DNA of 64,000 nt from contig NW_017804242.1 in the NCBI RefSeq assembly GCF_001625305.1, positions 4,532,858 to 4,596,857 on the forward strand, read 5' to 3'. This DNA is from Branchiostoma belcheri. Its lineage: Eukaryota > Chordata > Leptocardii > Amphioxiformes > Branchiostomatidae. Shown here in pieces: positions 22,101-29,600 of this stretch (its first letter is position 1; the number at the start of each line of letters is the position of its first letter). The notes under the pieces were generated by a model. The model ran no database searches, was not told the DNA's origin, and saw only the letters and a program-made list of their open reading frames with translations. The position numbers and the translations under genes were made by a program.

Positions 22101-22474
22101 AGTACTTATTTTGATTGTTCATTGTTGTTTTTTCAAGCAAATTCAGAATAAACCCGATGTTGCCACCATAGCTCGACTCATACGTCTTCGTACAGCTTTC
22201 ATGGCCTACAAGTCACATGTCTGAAATTCATAGCAGTTGTTGTGAACAGTATGCATTATAATTTTATGATTCCCAGAGCAGAGGTTTGGAATCTCAAATT
22301 TATTGTTTTCTGTCATTTTTCCATCAGCTGTCCCATCTACACCTCGGAAGTTCACTCGAGAGAGCGGAGAGGGCCGCTAGGGAAATGAAACGACGGTCGC
22401 GTAAGATGGCGAATACCCTAGACTCCAGCCTGTCCAGATCTAAAGCTAAACTGTCTGCAATCGACTGGTACTAA
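52..22474 (+). CDS. AKNA: AKNA-like microtubule-organisation protein, 18 3'-terminal exons (5' end outside window)
   Basis: Exons: 52-1293, 2369-2456, 3399-3577, 5320-5499, 6429-6734, 6927-6991, 7352-7524, 8475-8683, 10517-11650, 12958-13134, 13773-13984, 14561-14757, 15222-15357, 16020-16094, 17493-17713, 19333-19744, 20214-20382, 22328-22474. They sum to 5,322 nt, exactly 1,774 codons, closing at TAA. Seen: long Ser/Arg/Pro/Glu-rich disordered stretches; a short coiled coil ending in YALAEVTIDHLRLGAKVNL (about residues 385-405 of the visible part); the motif DSGFIGSESSR in exon 11; a basic helical C-terminus. Known: these motifs mark AKNA, first described as an AT-hook transcription factor and later shown to sit on centrosomal subdistal appendages, where it nucleates and anchors microtubules. 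Inferred: the same centrosomal role here. No AT-hook was recognised in the visible part. Family assignment is strong; small exons and exact splice sites are less certain. Confidence 0.88.
1645..1818. repeat. foldback element, 75-bp inverted arms
   Basis: Arms 1645-1721 and 1739-1818 are near-perfect reverse complements around a 17-bp loop. Ends read TACTTACTAAGTACAGG. No clear target duplication. AT-rich, in AKNA intron 1. Confidence 0.8.
2369..2456 (+). CDS. AKNA: AKNA-like exon 2
   Basis: Acceptor CCCCACAG and donor ACAG|GTACAG. It encodes PHKIQMVDIPRSQRAQMDR and continues the AKNA domain directly from exon 1. Enters in phase 0, leaves in phase 1. Confidence 0.8.
3399..3577 (+). CDS. AKNA: AKNA-like exon 3
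   Basis: Strong acceptor TTTTTCCTACAG. Ser/Thr/Pro-rich, ending in a helix VALLLQAASLEDQ that leads into the coiled coil of the next exon. The phase matches both neighbours (in 1, out 0). Confidence 0.82.
4292..4629. mobile_element. PIF/Harbinger-like MITE, left end worn
   Basis: Same body as 61637-62009 (shared TTGTTGGTTCTCGGATTCGC near the left end and ATTAAATTGGTGTGGCC at the right). The left first bases have diverged. In AKNA intron 3. Confidence 0.7.
5080..5265 (-). repeat. dispersed repeat, copy 1 (partial)
   Basis: Shares ATGACCAGAACCAGACGTCT, ATGTTGCAATTTTATGGCAG and AGGAGGGATTTAGACTCC with copies at 19799-20035, 37890-38130 and 43861-44117. Just before it, 5010-5080 is a CAGGGCTCGAAATTC-type end. 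Class unknown. Confidence 0.6.
5320..5499 (+). CDS. AKNA: AKNA-like exon 4 (coiled coil)
   Basis: Sixty codons, phase 0 at both ends. It encodes VDSFEALLDLDQLNQAEQDE and a heptad-like helix with LQAENDRLNQDYLDARDEHD, matching the conserved AKNA coiled-coil segment. Confidence 0.88.
5585..5720 (+). repeat. dispersed repeat, GGAAGTATT...TTGATTGACAGG family, copy 1
   Basis: Shares GAGATTGGGTTT and AGTTGATTGACAGGGTTGT with 14120-14270 and 37128-37390. Class unknown. Confidence 0.55.
5765..6289 (-). mobile_element. 3' end of a non-LTR retrotransposon (reverse-transcriptase C-terminus)
   Basis: The minus strand encodes TGRHNRTPLEQRICQFCSSN then KVEDEAHFVIDCSLYSNERN, the zinc-knuckle tail (CxxC...H...C) at the end of many LINE ORF2 proteins, closing at TAG (5867). 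It is followed by the tail GGGCATGAATGTACAATAAA and an ATT-rich run. 5' truncated, typical of dead LINE copies. It holds the 46 bp shared with AKNA exon 5. Confidence 0.82.
6429..6734 (+). CDS. AKNA: AKNA-like exon 5 (coiled coil), contains LINE-shared 46 bp
   Basis: 102 codons, phase 0 at both ends. Two helices (VAGKLHQLGMRLEDLGERVE and LEEQKRRVEEEFGRLMDRYS) are separated by a polar linker. Bases 6481-6526, which encode that linker's start, are nearly identical to 6159-6204 in a LINE remnant in the preceding intron. Confidence 0.85.
6927..6991 (+). CDS. AKNA: AKNA-like exon 6 (short)
   Basis: A 65-nt exon encoding QLQDLRRDAPLSLDLPEDLD. Acceptor TTTGTAG, donor CAG|GTAAGA. In phase 0, out phase 2, both matching neighbours. 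It is too short to stand out as an ORF. Confidence 0.75.
7123..7164. repeat. (CT)n microsatellite
   Basis: About 21 uninterrupted CT units in AKNA intron 6, ending 190 bp before exon 7. Confidence 0.95.
7352..7524 (+). CDS. AKNA: AKNA-like exon 7
   Basis: Acceptor CCTGTGTCCAG just downstream of a CT microsatellite; donor AAAG|GTAACT. Ser/Pro/acidic-rich linker. In phase 2, out phase 1. Confidence 0.78.
7553..7700 (+). mobile_element. tRNA-headed SINE
   Basis: B-box-like GGTTCTGGGTTCAAAT, then the tail motif TTGTGCCCTTGGGAAAGGCA and GGTGAAAATGAGTACTACCT. The tail motif recurs at 17135-17165, 27100-27160 and 38660-38720. Confidence 0.7.
8475..8683 (+). CDS. AKNA: AKNA-like exon 8
   Basis: Three AGs lie within ten bases; only the one at 8473-8474 keeps phase with exon 7. 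Encodes a polar, Lys/Arg-rich linker. Donor AAG|GTGGGT, phase 0. Confidence 0.72.
8872..9114. mobile_element. piggyBac-type MITE, copy 1
   Basis: Ends CCCTTGTCCTGC and GCAGGACAAGGG with TTAA at the left edge. Body matches 62292-62534 (shared ATTTCATGTCTTAAT, GTTACTTCCGCATTC). The right TTAA has decayed. Confidence 0.75.
9133..9343. repeat. foldback element, about 80-bp arms
   Basis: TCTGTGTCCATAATATCAC at the left edge returns inverted at the right. The arms include CCATAATATCGCCACCTTG and GCAGTAAAAATATCTT. Starts 18 bp after the piggyBac-like element. No target duplication recognised. Confidence 0.8.
10076..10439. mobile_element. foldback element with 10-bp target duplication
   Basis: Flanked by AAAATATGAC (10066-10075 and 10440-10449). 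Long inverted arms (GCCAAAAAGCAGTTACTCAA near the left end). The left end carries a further 28 bp (GTCCATGAAGGTTAGACAAT) without a partner. Related copies: 50577-50696, 62060-62246 and a fragment near 39205-39420. Confidence 0.8.
10517..11650 (+). CDS. AKNA: AKNA-like exon 9, large, with 12-residue acidic repeats
   Basis: The largest exon (378 codons), phase 0 at both ends; acceptor GTCCTTTGTTTAAAG, donor CAG|GTGAAC. Bases 10880-11150 encode about seven imperfect 12-13 residue units of the type RN-x-EENEKTDI, rich in Glu, Lys and Asn and presumably disordered. The exon begins about 80 bp after a foldback element. Confidence 0.82.
11992..12805. mobile_element. hAT-like element, CAGTGTTCTAGCCAGC family, copy 1
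   Basis: Inverted ends GTGTTCTAGCCAGCCTGG and GCTGGCTAGAAC. Inside, 12480-12660 matches 60970-61130 and 20560-20636. An inner GC-rich insert starts near 12060 with its own inverted ends (TGGTATTCCGTATCGCCC). No transposase seen. Confidence 0.6.
12958..13134 (+). CDS. AKNA: AKNA-like exon 10
   Basis: 59 codons, phase 0 at both ends. Ser/Arg/His-rich, ending in a Cys pair (DRCDRCGQ). Acceptor TGTTTTCAG, donor CAG|GTGGAT. Confidence 0.75.
13773..13984 (+). CDS. AKNA: AKNA-like exon 11 (DSGFIGSE motif)
   Basis: Carries EIDSGFIGSESSRQS, the second diagnostic AKNA motif. Surrounding sequence is Ser/Pro-rich. Donor AAAG|GTCAGT, phase 2. Confidence 0.88.
14120..14340 (+). repeat. dispersed repeat, GGAAGTATT...TTGATTGACAGG family, copy 2
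   Basis: Matches 5585-5720 and 37128-37440 over GACAGAAGTATTGTTTTGGG, GCAGAGATTGGGTTTCAG and TTGATTGACAGGGTTGT. Confidence 0.55.
14561..14757 (+). CDS. AKNA: AKNA-like exon 12
   Basis: Basic and Pro-rich (HRSPVTAQVTQKPSRPGSGH) with a Ser/Asp cluster (SDSDSPEE). Acceptor TCATCTCTAG; donor CAGG|GTCAGT, phase 1. Confidence 0.8.
15222..15357 (+). CDS. AKNA: AKNA-like exon 13 (Ser/Arg-rich)
   Basis: Acceptor with a strong C-tract (CACCTCCCCCCAG), donor GTAAGT. Ser/Arg-rich low-complexity chain. In phase 1, out phase 2. Confidence 0.8.
16020..16094 (+). CDS. AKNA: AKNA-like exon 14, 75-nt candidate cassette exon
   Basis: Acceptor TTTCAATAG, donor AGAG|GTAACG, encoding ELRVLAFPPALYNERSLKPA. It is exactly 75 nt, in phase 2 and out phase 2, so inclusion or skipping leaves the frame intact. 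Not family-diagnostic; rests on splice signals and phase. Confidence 0.55.
17135..17465 (-). mobile_element. tRNA-headed SINE split by a DNA element
   Basis: On the minus strand: A-box-like TGGCTAGGTGG and B-box GCGTTCAAATCC (17390-17460), then the 3' half with CAATGTTGTGCCCTTGTGG (17135-17160). The two halves are parted by the insert at 17164-17371. Confidence 0.65.
17164..17371. mobile_element. small DNA element inside a SINE
   Basis: Ends GGTCTGCATGGGG and GGGCATGCAGGCCC, flanked on both sides by CAACATTGAG. A second copy with the same ends is at 49048-49475. Confidence 0.65.
17493..17713 (+). CDS. AKNA: AKNA-like exon 15 (coiled coil)
   Basis: Helix AIQGLKREIENMREELDDRL followed by a Pro/Arg linker and an acidic patch. 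Acceptor TCTTAACAG; donor ACAG|GTTAGA, phase 1. Confidence 0.83.
17779..18178. mobile_element. CAGGGCTTGAAATTC-ended element
   Basis: Left end CAGGGCTTGAAATTCATT, right end inverted as TTTCCAGCCCTG. Solo or damaged ends of the same kind occur at 5013, 51216, 56648 and 57538. CAG...CTG ends suggest hAT, but I cannot see matching 8-bp duplications. Confidence 0.55.
19333..19744 (+). CDS. AKNA: AKNA-like exon 16 (SR-rich, Cys pair, Tyr/Pro repeats)
   Basis: Arg/Ser/Thr-Pro-rich first half (RTRTPSPVGSERRSARRTRD), then CPLCGGSGVHTHGE, a possible half zinc site, then repeated Y-x-PVSP units. Acceptor TTATTCTTCCAG, phase 1; donor CCAG|GTTTGC, phase 2. Confidence 0.8.
19799..20035 (+). repeat. dispersed repeat, copy 2 (AACTAGAAAGGTAACATTTG)
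   Basis: Starts CTAGAAAGGTAACATTTGC and contains ATATGGTCTGCTCTGTTAAT and CTAAATCCCTCCTGCTA. It matches 37890-38130, and 43861-44117 in reverse. Confidence 0.7.
20214..20382 (+). CDS. AKNA: AKNA-like exon 17
   Basis: Continues the Tyr/Pro-rich stretch (VVYSPYPSPVVYMSPRRGR) and ends in an acidic run ETEEEEGDTDDELR. Acceptor TTTTCATTCAG; donor AGG|GTATGC, phase 0. Confidence 0.82.
20637..21975 (+). mobile_element. GGCGACGCC repeat nested in the hAT-like element
   Basis: 20641-20900 and 21534-21880 match 63339-63940 nearly base for base (GGCGGAGGCATTTGTGTAAG, CACGTGCCACCCATCCAG, CCTCCTATACGTGTATTTGG). It carries a further insertion at 20934-21506. The right limit is approximate. Confidence 0.7.
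20934..21506. mobile_element. Mutator-like MITE, 573 bp, 9-bp TSD
   Basis: Inverted ends of about 50 bp starting TAGCCTGGATGCCAGACCC, flanked by CATTTAGGC (20925-20933 and 21507-21515). Innermost of three nested insertions in the last AKNA intron. Confidence 0.85.
22328..22474 (+). CDS. AKNA: AKNA-like terminal exon 18
   Basis: Encodes the basic amphipathic C-terminus (LERAERAAREMKRRSRKMAN) and ends KLSAIDWY then TAA at 22472-22474. Acceptor TTTTTCCATCAG, phase 0. The basic helix resembles the end of vertebrate AKNA. Confidence 0.87.
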   Translation: MSHLHLGSSLERAERAAREMKRRSRKMANTLDSSLSRSKAKLSAIDWY

Positions 22475-23235
22475 CTCCACAAACCAGATACATGCCTTCA
22501 TGACAAAGGGGAAATGCTCAGGTTTATTCCATATTAATAAGTACATTTGTATACATTTTGAAGTAACTTCAACCTTATAGTATAACTGTTATACTATTAA
22601 AAACTGTAGACTACTACAGGCAATAATGCCTTGATACTTCATACTTATAATTTTTCTTTTCTCCCACTAAAATATAATGTCCATTGCAGAGTTGTAATTT
22701 GTCTTTTACTTTAATGGAAAACCTTTGGATACTGTTTTTATTTTTCAAATTTTGAAGAAAACAGACTATCCTGGCTTTAAAGAATGACATTTCTACACTA
22801 AACTGAATAGAAATTGATAATACAAACTTTGGAAATACCATAAAGTCAGACCTTCGTAAAGTGCCTTTATTGAATCCCCGCATTTCAAAATTCACAAATA
22901 TATTTTCAACGCAAAAAAAAGGATTTTTGCTATCACTGCATTGTATAGTCTTCAGAAACTGTAAAAGAAACCGACTACATGTATACTGATACAATGTAAC
23001 TTAAGGTTTTTAATAATCGTTGCATACATTAGAAGATGTTAACTTCTAAATGCTTCTTAACATTCATTGGCAAATATCTTGAAATATAAGTTGAAAATGA
23101 ATAACCTTTTGCCGTCCTTGTTATGTAAGAATTGTGTGGAAGAACAAAATGTTGTCATGTTATGTTTACTTCTAGTTGTGGTGTTGGAAACGGTGCTAAA
23201 TTATGTCAGTTTTAATAAACTTTTATATAACGTCT
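22475..23235 (+). other. AKNA-like 3' UTR with AATAAA at 23214-23219
   Basis: AT-rich sequence after the stop. The first canonical poly(A) signal is AATAAA at 23214-23219, followed by a T/G-rich stretch typical of a downstream element. End point inferred. Confidence 0.5.
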
Positions 23236-23439
23236 TTGTTGCTGTCTAAACCTGATATTAAGTTTGTATTACTATAGGTTTGTTTTGTTGTAAAATTTGG
23301 TTAGATATTGTATGCGTGCTTCCATTGACTTTTATTCTGTATTTATTACTTACTGTGCTTACATTCCGGATCCAGGACGGCTGAGTCAATAACGAGAAAT
23401 AAACTGTTCTCCAACTCAAGGAATTTTTACTCATGAATT

Positions 23440-23690
23440 TTCTCTGTCTATCATGAAAGTTCATCTGTGTTGGTAGTTACATGTTTAAAGTTAAAACTTT
23501 TGATCCAACACAAAAATTCTCTCACCTAGAGCTTTCAACCAGTCACTCTGGTCTTCCTCAGTAGACTGACCCAGTGAAGCTTGTCACGTGGCTTCTTTGA
23601 AGTGTGACGTCAACACTGGGTCAAAGGTATCTGGTTAAGACGATGTCGGCCCCCGTCGCGGTTCAATGTAGGGTGATGGGCCCTGATGTA
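23440..23690 (-). repeat. dispersed repeat, copy A
   Basis: Reverse complement of 29339-29570, with GTCACTCTGGTCTTCCTCAG, TTTGACCCAG-type and CGACGGGGGCCGACATCG blocks in common. Class not recognised. Confidence 0.7.
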
Positions 23691-24476
23691 AATGGCTTCC
23701 TTCACCCCTCTCAAGAAATAGTCTTGTTCAGTGTCTAAGATCCTTACAGTGTCAAGTGAGACATTTTCTCTGTCTTCATCAACTATCTGACTTCATCAAC
23801 TAGCAGGTCAAGACCAAGAGATGTGGTTAAAAATTCCAGTGAGTAAAATTCCTTCAGTTGGAGAACAGTTTACTTTTCTTGTCTAAAATACCAACTCAGA
23901 TAAACTTTCATCAAAGAATAATGAGTCCTTTAATTGACGTGTTTCATCATACTAGAATTCTTGAGTAAAAGACTCTTTTTACTTAATACTAGAATTCTTG
24001 TTTAGTAGAAGTACTTAGTCTAGTAACTTAATTCATTGTTATAGTAAGTACTAGTAGTCCGACTTGCTGCCATATAAAAGTGTACTGTATTTACTGCTAT
24101 TGCAGGGATGTGTTAATGAAGAACTATACTGTAATGTTGGCTTTTTTTACAGTACTGTATTTCTGGTAGAATATTGTGTGAATTTCTGATTCATGACTTT
24201 CAGTATTACATTGAAGTCCATTCAATGCCTTGTACATAATTCCCTATGTAACTCAATGAAGCAACTTTCACAGGCCCTACATTTTGTACGTGTATAACTT
24301 TTGCTACAAGTGCTTCTTGTTCATAAAGTTGATGGCAAAAATTCTATTTTAACTGGAAAAGACAAGTTGTTGTATGTTTGTACATCTACATGTATGTTTA
24401 TGATGGAAATTCAACATTCCAGGAAACGATACCTTGTCATGACTCGTTCTTGTCTGTTTTTGTGCTGTACACTACT

Positions 24477-24709
24477 TACCCTGGATGCCAAAACTAGTAT
24501 CGGGCCGTTAGCCGTTTTCCTTCGGCAGCCGAGAGCCCTTTGCCCGCCTGCCTAAATTAGCGCTACGGGGGAGTTGAGCCCGAGGGGTTTGTCCGGTTCG
24601 ATGTAGGGCCAGCCGAACTCCCCCCGGGCTAGACTCCCGGTAGCGGTGATTTACACCAGCGGGCGAAGGGCTCTTGCGGCCCGGAAAACGAGTTCTGGAT
24701 TCCAGGGTA
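24477..24709. mobile_element. Mutator-like MITE, 233 bp, 9-bp TSD
   Basis: Ends TACCCTGGAT and ATTCCAGGGTA, exact flanking TACACTACT (24468-24476 and 24710-24718). GC-rich body, unlike its AT-rich surroundings. Confidence 0.8.
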
Positions 24710-24889
24710 TACACTACTGTACGTCTCTTCTTGCAAGTATGGAAACGGACACTCATACATACTTACAGGCCATTTGGTCTATATATGAAGAACTCTACAC
24801 TTACAATGCACATGTAGATTTAAAGCTATATAATATTAATTGAAGGTACAATGAGTTAGACATACTATATAGCTACAGCTGTATATGTT

Positions 24890-26110
24890 GACCCCCCGCC
24901 CCCCCGTGTACACTATATGACATCCAGTAGATTTCTAGCGGGGACCAATCATAGGGCTGCTGACGCGTCACCGACTGGCGGCTATTAGCACCTTGTTTCA
25001 TGTAAATGCCATGAACTCAACCAGAGCGCGTATATTGTTTCTTGTTTACATCAGTACTAAGTACTAGTACTTCCACAATCACTTAGTTAAGTCATACCTT
25101 AGTAAAATCTACTTTGATGAACGAATCAAAACGGGACTGTAGACATGAAGTTTTACACATTCAAATGTGGCTGCACTAGCGCTAATGGAGCGACCACTAC
25201 GTACGGGAAGGAATGGATCTTAGCGAAGCCGAGATTTGTGAACCAAACCCAACCCATCGAAGACGGGCCGCCAAACATAAAAATGGAGGGAATTGACAGA
25301 CAACAAGCCAACAAAGACAACATCACCAGACCAACAAACTTGGAAAACACCACTTCAAGCGCTAACGTTGTAAGAACTGTGGAACCTCAAACTAGTATGT
25401 TTGCGTCAGCGGAAAGGCTGTCGAAGTAACCACTACATGAAAAACTGCGGCGAAAAAGTAACATGGGTTCGTCCCAAATCGGACGCAAGTGAGCTACAAA
25501 AGTAATAGAACCTATGCATCTTGCTTGTTGCTGTCAACTTACCCGTTAAAGATTGAACCGATACATGTACGTACTATAACTTGCCATACCCGGCCAAAGA
25601 CGACTACATTACTGTTACTCTTTATTTTGTGCTGTATAATGTATATGCGTTACATTATCTATCATTGTCATTTCTGTGAATTCAACATCTACTGTTAGTT
25701 TGTGTAACATTACGTAGTGCTACAATCTGCGTAAAAAGTGGGCTTCATTACGTGTTATCTGCTAAGTCGTGTTGGTATTGAAAATTGTTTTATTGTGCCG
25801 TTCTTCTACAAACAACCAGCGGAATTATGAAGATACCCGTTCTCAATACACATGCTGCAAACTAAAGTAATGGCAGTCCTACGAAAATTCTGTTTGTAAT
25901 GTATAAGCGCTTTATGTCGACGTACAATGGGTGTAAAATACATGTTTTCGCCATGTTTGGCTCGGCTCGGTGGTAATTGGCTACTTTACAAGTGAAAGAA
26001 CCGCGTCCGTGGGCCTTGATAAATTATTCAAATTATTCAGCAGCCCTCTGATTGGTCCCCGCTAGAAATTTACTGGATGTCATTGAGTGACGAGCCCCCC
26101 CCCCACCCCC
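24890..26110. mobile_element. inverted-repeat DNA element, 1.2 kb
   Basis: TGACATCCAGTAGATTTCTA and CGGGGACCAATCATAGGGCT (24918-24962) return inverted at 26041-26085, both bordered by C-rich tracts. Contains an ORF of 94 codons at 25145-25429 (MKFYTFKCGCTSANGATTTY...) with no recognised homology. Target duplication not visible. Confidence 0.6.
25145..25429 (+). CDS. hypothetical ORF inside the 1.2-kb inverted-repeat element
   Basis: 94 codons, Asn/Thr/Gln-rich with two Cys near the start (KCGC). Lies wholly inside the element. No family recognised, and it may be chance or a transposase remnant. Confidence 0.15.
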   Translation: MKFYTFKCGCTSANGATTTYGKEWILAKPRFVNQTQPIEDGPPNIKMEGIDRQQANKDNITRPTNLENTTSSANVVRTVEPQTSMFASAERLSK

Positions 26111-26380
26111 CGGAAAAAGGCTTGGGTTAACGTGAATGGTTTTTGCTAGAGTTGGATAGGAAATCATAAATACTGCATTTTTCCTAGGCCTCATGACTAC
26201 AATATCATGCAGCTATTTATGCAAATCAAACTATAAATTTACATAATCGGTTTGTGTATATATGCGTTAGATTTGACGTTGCTAGAACTTAGTAGAAGAC
26301 AATAAAAAGGATGTATGCCTGTACAACGTATTATGAGTTGAATTTGACGTGAGGAAATGCACTGCATGCTAGATTGTCTT

Positions 26381-26386
26381 TTTATT
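26381..26386 (-). terminator. poly(A) signal of the GalNAc transferase
   Basis: TTTATT on the plus strand reads AATAAA on the gene strand, 80 bp after the stop. Position fits a short 3' UTR. Confidence 0.5.
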
Positions 26387-26466
26387 CAAAGAAAGCAAAG
26401 ATCGAGACAGTACATATTGGTGGCGCACTCAAGTTGGAGAGCTCACCAAAATAACAATAAAATGCG

Positions 26467-26648
26467 CTAATACGAAAGGCATTTGAGATTGTACTTGTAT
26501 AATAAAGACATGTACAATTCTATGAGGGAAGTTCTGGTCATGTAGCGGTACTTGTCATACTTTTGCTGCCGCCCGCCATGATCATGGTCTATCCTCACGT
26601 GAGAACAGGACGCCACTCGTAACTCTCCCAGGCCGTCCTGGAAGAACT
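26467..26648 (-). CDS. B4GALNT: GalNAc transferase terminal exon 10
   Basis: Acceptor TTTCTTTTTTCAG. Encodes [20 protein letters not shown], then a Tyr/Arg/His tail ending LKCLSY-TAG. A minus-strand AATAAA lies at 26381-26386, 80 bp past the stop. Confidence 0.9.
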
Positions 26649-29600
26649 CTGAAAAAAGAAATGATAATCTAACTAGAAAGGCCGATATTTGCTTGGGAGC
26701 AAATACAGCATATTTCAGTCCATCTCCCTTCCACGCAAAAGTGGACTATTCCAAACTTACCCCAGTGCAAAACTGCCGAAGGTTCTCAAATAAATGAATT
26801 AAATAGTAGCTATATGAGAACAAAGATGCAACAACAACTACTTTGAATCTCGAAAGCTTTACTAATCTTATTACAGATATGCAAAAACTAACAATGATGA
26901 GATTTGATATATTTTGAAGGTCTTAGGCACGGACTGAAATATAATGAGCCTCTGCAAGTTTCTGCCATTAGGGCCTCCAACGGACTTTGTGATCGGATGT
27001 TGAAAATGAAGGTACTGTGCATAATGTAAAATTCCGTGTGGCGTAACGGCAGAGTCCTTGACTCGCAACCAAGAGGTCCCGGGTTCGAGCCCTGCCATGC
27101 CACCGATCTTGTGCCCTTGGGGAACGACACTTCATACGACTTTCCCCGAGTACTGTGTTGTCCTCTGTGTCCTCTCCGTCACCACGTGCACGTCTTGTCA
27201 TATATGGTGACCAAACCTATATTTTGTAGCTGCCCGGTCTCTGGACCTACTCTCCAAGCAGAGGTTTGGGTTTTTGGGGTATTTTTAGTGTGTTTTTAGG
27301 CTTTTTTATCGGGGTTTCTCTTTTGCACTGAATTTTTTTCCCACCAAACCCAACCTCTGCCGGCAGTCGAAAGCTTTAATGGGCTATAAACCTAATCACT
27401 TCAACACATTTCAGTCGTTCTGCAAGGAGGTGTGAACCAGCAGAGGCATAAATAGGCACAGTCAGCAGGAGGCGTGTGGCCCAATGGATGCCTTCCTGAC
27501 TGGCTAGATGTGTGATAATCCACCACAATAAAATGGATATCCCTAATGACAGTTGGATGGTTCCCGGGGAGGGGCACTATCGCCTGTTTTGAATAGCTTT
27601 TAATATATAGGTTTGCCCCTCCCCGGGGTGAGTGCCGGCAGAGGTTGGGTTTGGTGGGAAAAAAAATTAAGTGCAAAAGAGAAACCCCGATAAAAAAGCC
27701 TAAAAACACACTAAAAATACCCCCAAAACCCAAACCTCTGCTTGGAGAGTACTCTGGACCTATTTGATTGGAAAACATTTGGCCACTCCGAAAGAGACTC
27801 AGCAGCTAAAATCGCTTTCGCCACCAAGCTACTGTCCAGATACATCGTACCACAAATGTCACGTCTTTATAAAAGAAAAAGACGTTAAGAACACACAAGA
27901 AAATGCACAGTTTGAGAGAATATATGTTCAGTACCACTGTGCGCGATCCTTGTGAACCGAGGGTCGAATCCAGCACGTCGGGCCTTGATGGTGTCTGCCA
28001 GGAAGAAGTTGGTGACCATGTCGGCCACCTCGCAGTCTGGAAAACCTTCCACCGCGTGATAGGAGCCCCGAATGCGGTACAGGCAGTCCCCAAGCTCATC
28101 GCCGTCGTCAATTCTGATCTTATGTCGGAACCGACTCCTTCCTTTGCCTACTACACCACCAACCTAAAAACAGGTGGATAATTTTACTTGTAATCAGCGA
28201 CAGGTCGTTACATGTAGTCCCATTCGTCCACGCTTAGCTTACATGTAAGTTTAGCTTTAGTTTACTGAACCGTACGTACTGTAGGGATGCAAAAGTTCGG
28301 ATCCCACCGCTGCCACCAATTGTAGGGATGCAAAAGAAGAGGCTATTGAAGAGACGTGTGGACTCTCTGGTTGCCTGCTAGAAATGTTTTCTCAGACACT
28401 GTGTGTGATCTGGGTCCATTAATCATAATTAATAAGTCACAGATGGTGTGACGCCGAAAGGCGGTTATACCGGCTATACGGATACAGATGTGGTGTGTGT
28501 ACACAAAAGACAGAGGAAAGTGGCGGGCCCTTACAAAGCTAGTCAGCTCTACGCACCACGTGCAAGAGGATTGAGTGAGTGAGTGTGAGTGTGTACACAA
28601 AAAGCTAGTCTTACCACATCCAGATTTGTGGTTTCGATGACTTGCAGAAGGAGCTCAATCTTGGTTCGTGACGTGAAGACGAAGTCGTCGTCCACCCAGA
28701 GAAAGTAGGGCGTGGTGACCTGGGACACGCCCAAGTTACGTCCAGCAAACCAACCCTATGGTTATAAATAGTCTCAACACATCATCATGATTTTACAAGA
28801 TCACCAACTTGACAAAGCTGTAAGGGGGCGGTACCAACTTCCAACGAACTTTAACCCCGTGCTGACGCCGTACGTGCGGAAAATTTACGTGTCTACAGCA
28901 CTTGGGTCAGATAGCTGATAAAGACCGAGAGGTTCGGACAAAAATTCTGGTGAGTCAGATTTGTTTTGAGTTGGAGAACAGTTAAATTTTCACTTTGTTT
29001 ATACGCTGTTTATAGTATGAGGCATTTACTAGTGAAATAACCTCACACTAGACGTTCTGCGGATGCTGAATTAATATCATTTAAATCTGCACTACAAAAA
29101 GCTCGGCGCCTCTCATGGAAAATGTGTTTGATACCTTTCCATACGGCATGATGTACTGCTCTATGTTGTGACCTTCGACCTTTTCGGGATGTTCGCTGTC
29201 GTCGGCGATGATAATGGTGATGTTTGGGTAGAACCGACGTACGCTGTCAATCAACTGACGTAACCTGTCGTATCTTAGGAACGTCTTCGTCACTATGGTT
29301 ACTTTTGTTGTGATATCATCTGAAATGAGCAGTGACGATTATGATTTAAAATTCATTGAACCGCGACGGGGGCCGACATCGTCTACTAGATATCTTTGAC
29401 CCAGTATTGACGTCACACTTCGAAGAAGACACGTGACAAGCTTTACTGGGTCAGTCTGCTGAGGAAGACCAGAGTGACTGGTCGAAAGTTCTGGGTAAGA
29501 AATTTTTTGTGTTGGACCAAAAGTTTTAACTGTAAACATGTAACTACCAACACAGATGAACTTTCGTGATGATTTGAAATTATTCTTTTTGTACTTTTGT

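Larger units (their letters stand above)
23235..26380. other. intergenic region between convergent AKNA-like and GalNAc transferase genes
   Basis: No coding exon recognised. Holds the repeat at 23440-23690, a TACCCTGG element at 24477-24709 and a large inverted-repeat element at about 24890-26110. The rest is AT-rich unique-looking sequence. Confidence 0.6.

Noticed and set aside
27036-27104. Functional tRNA-Ala gene
   Set aside because: A- and B-boxes and a CGC loop are present but the acceptor stem does not pair, and the sequence runs into a body shared with other SINE copies.
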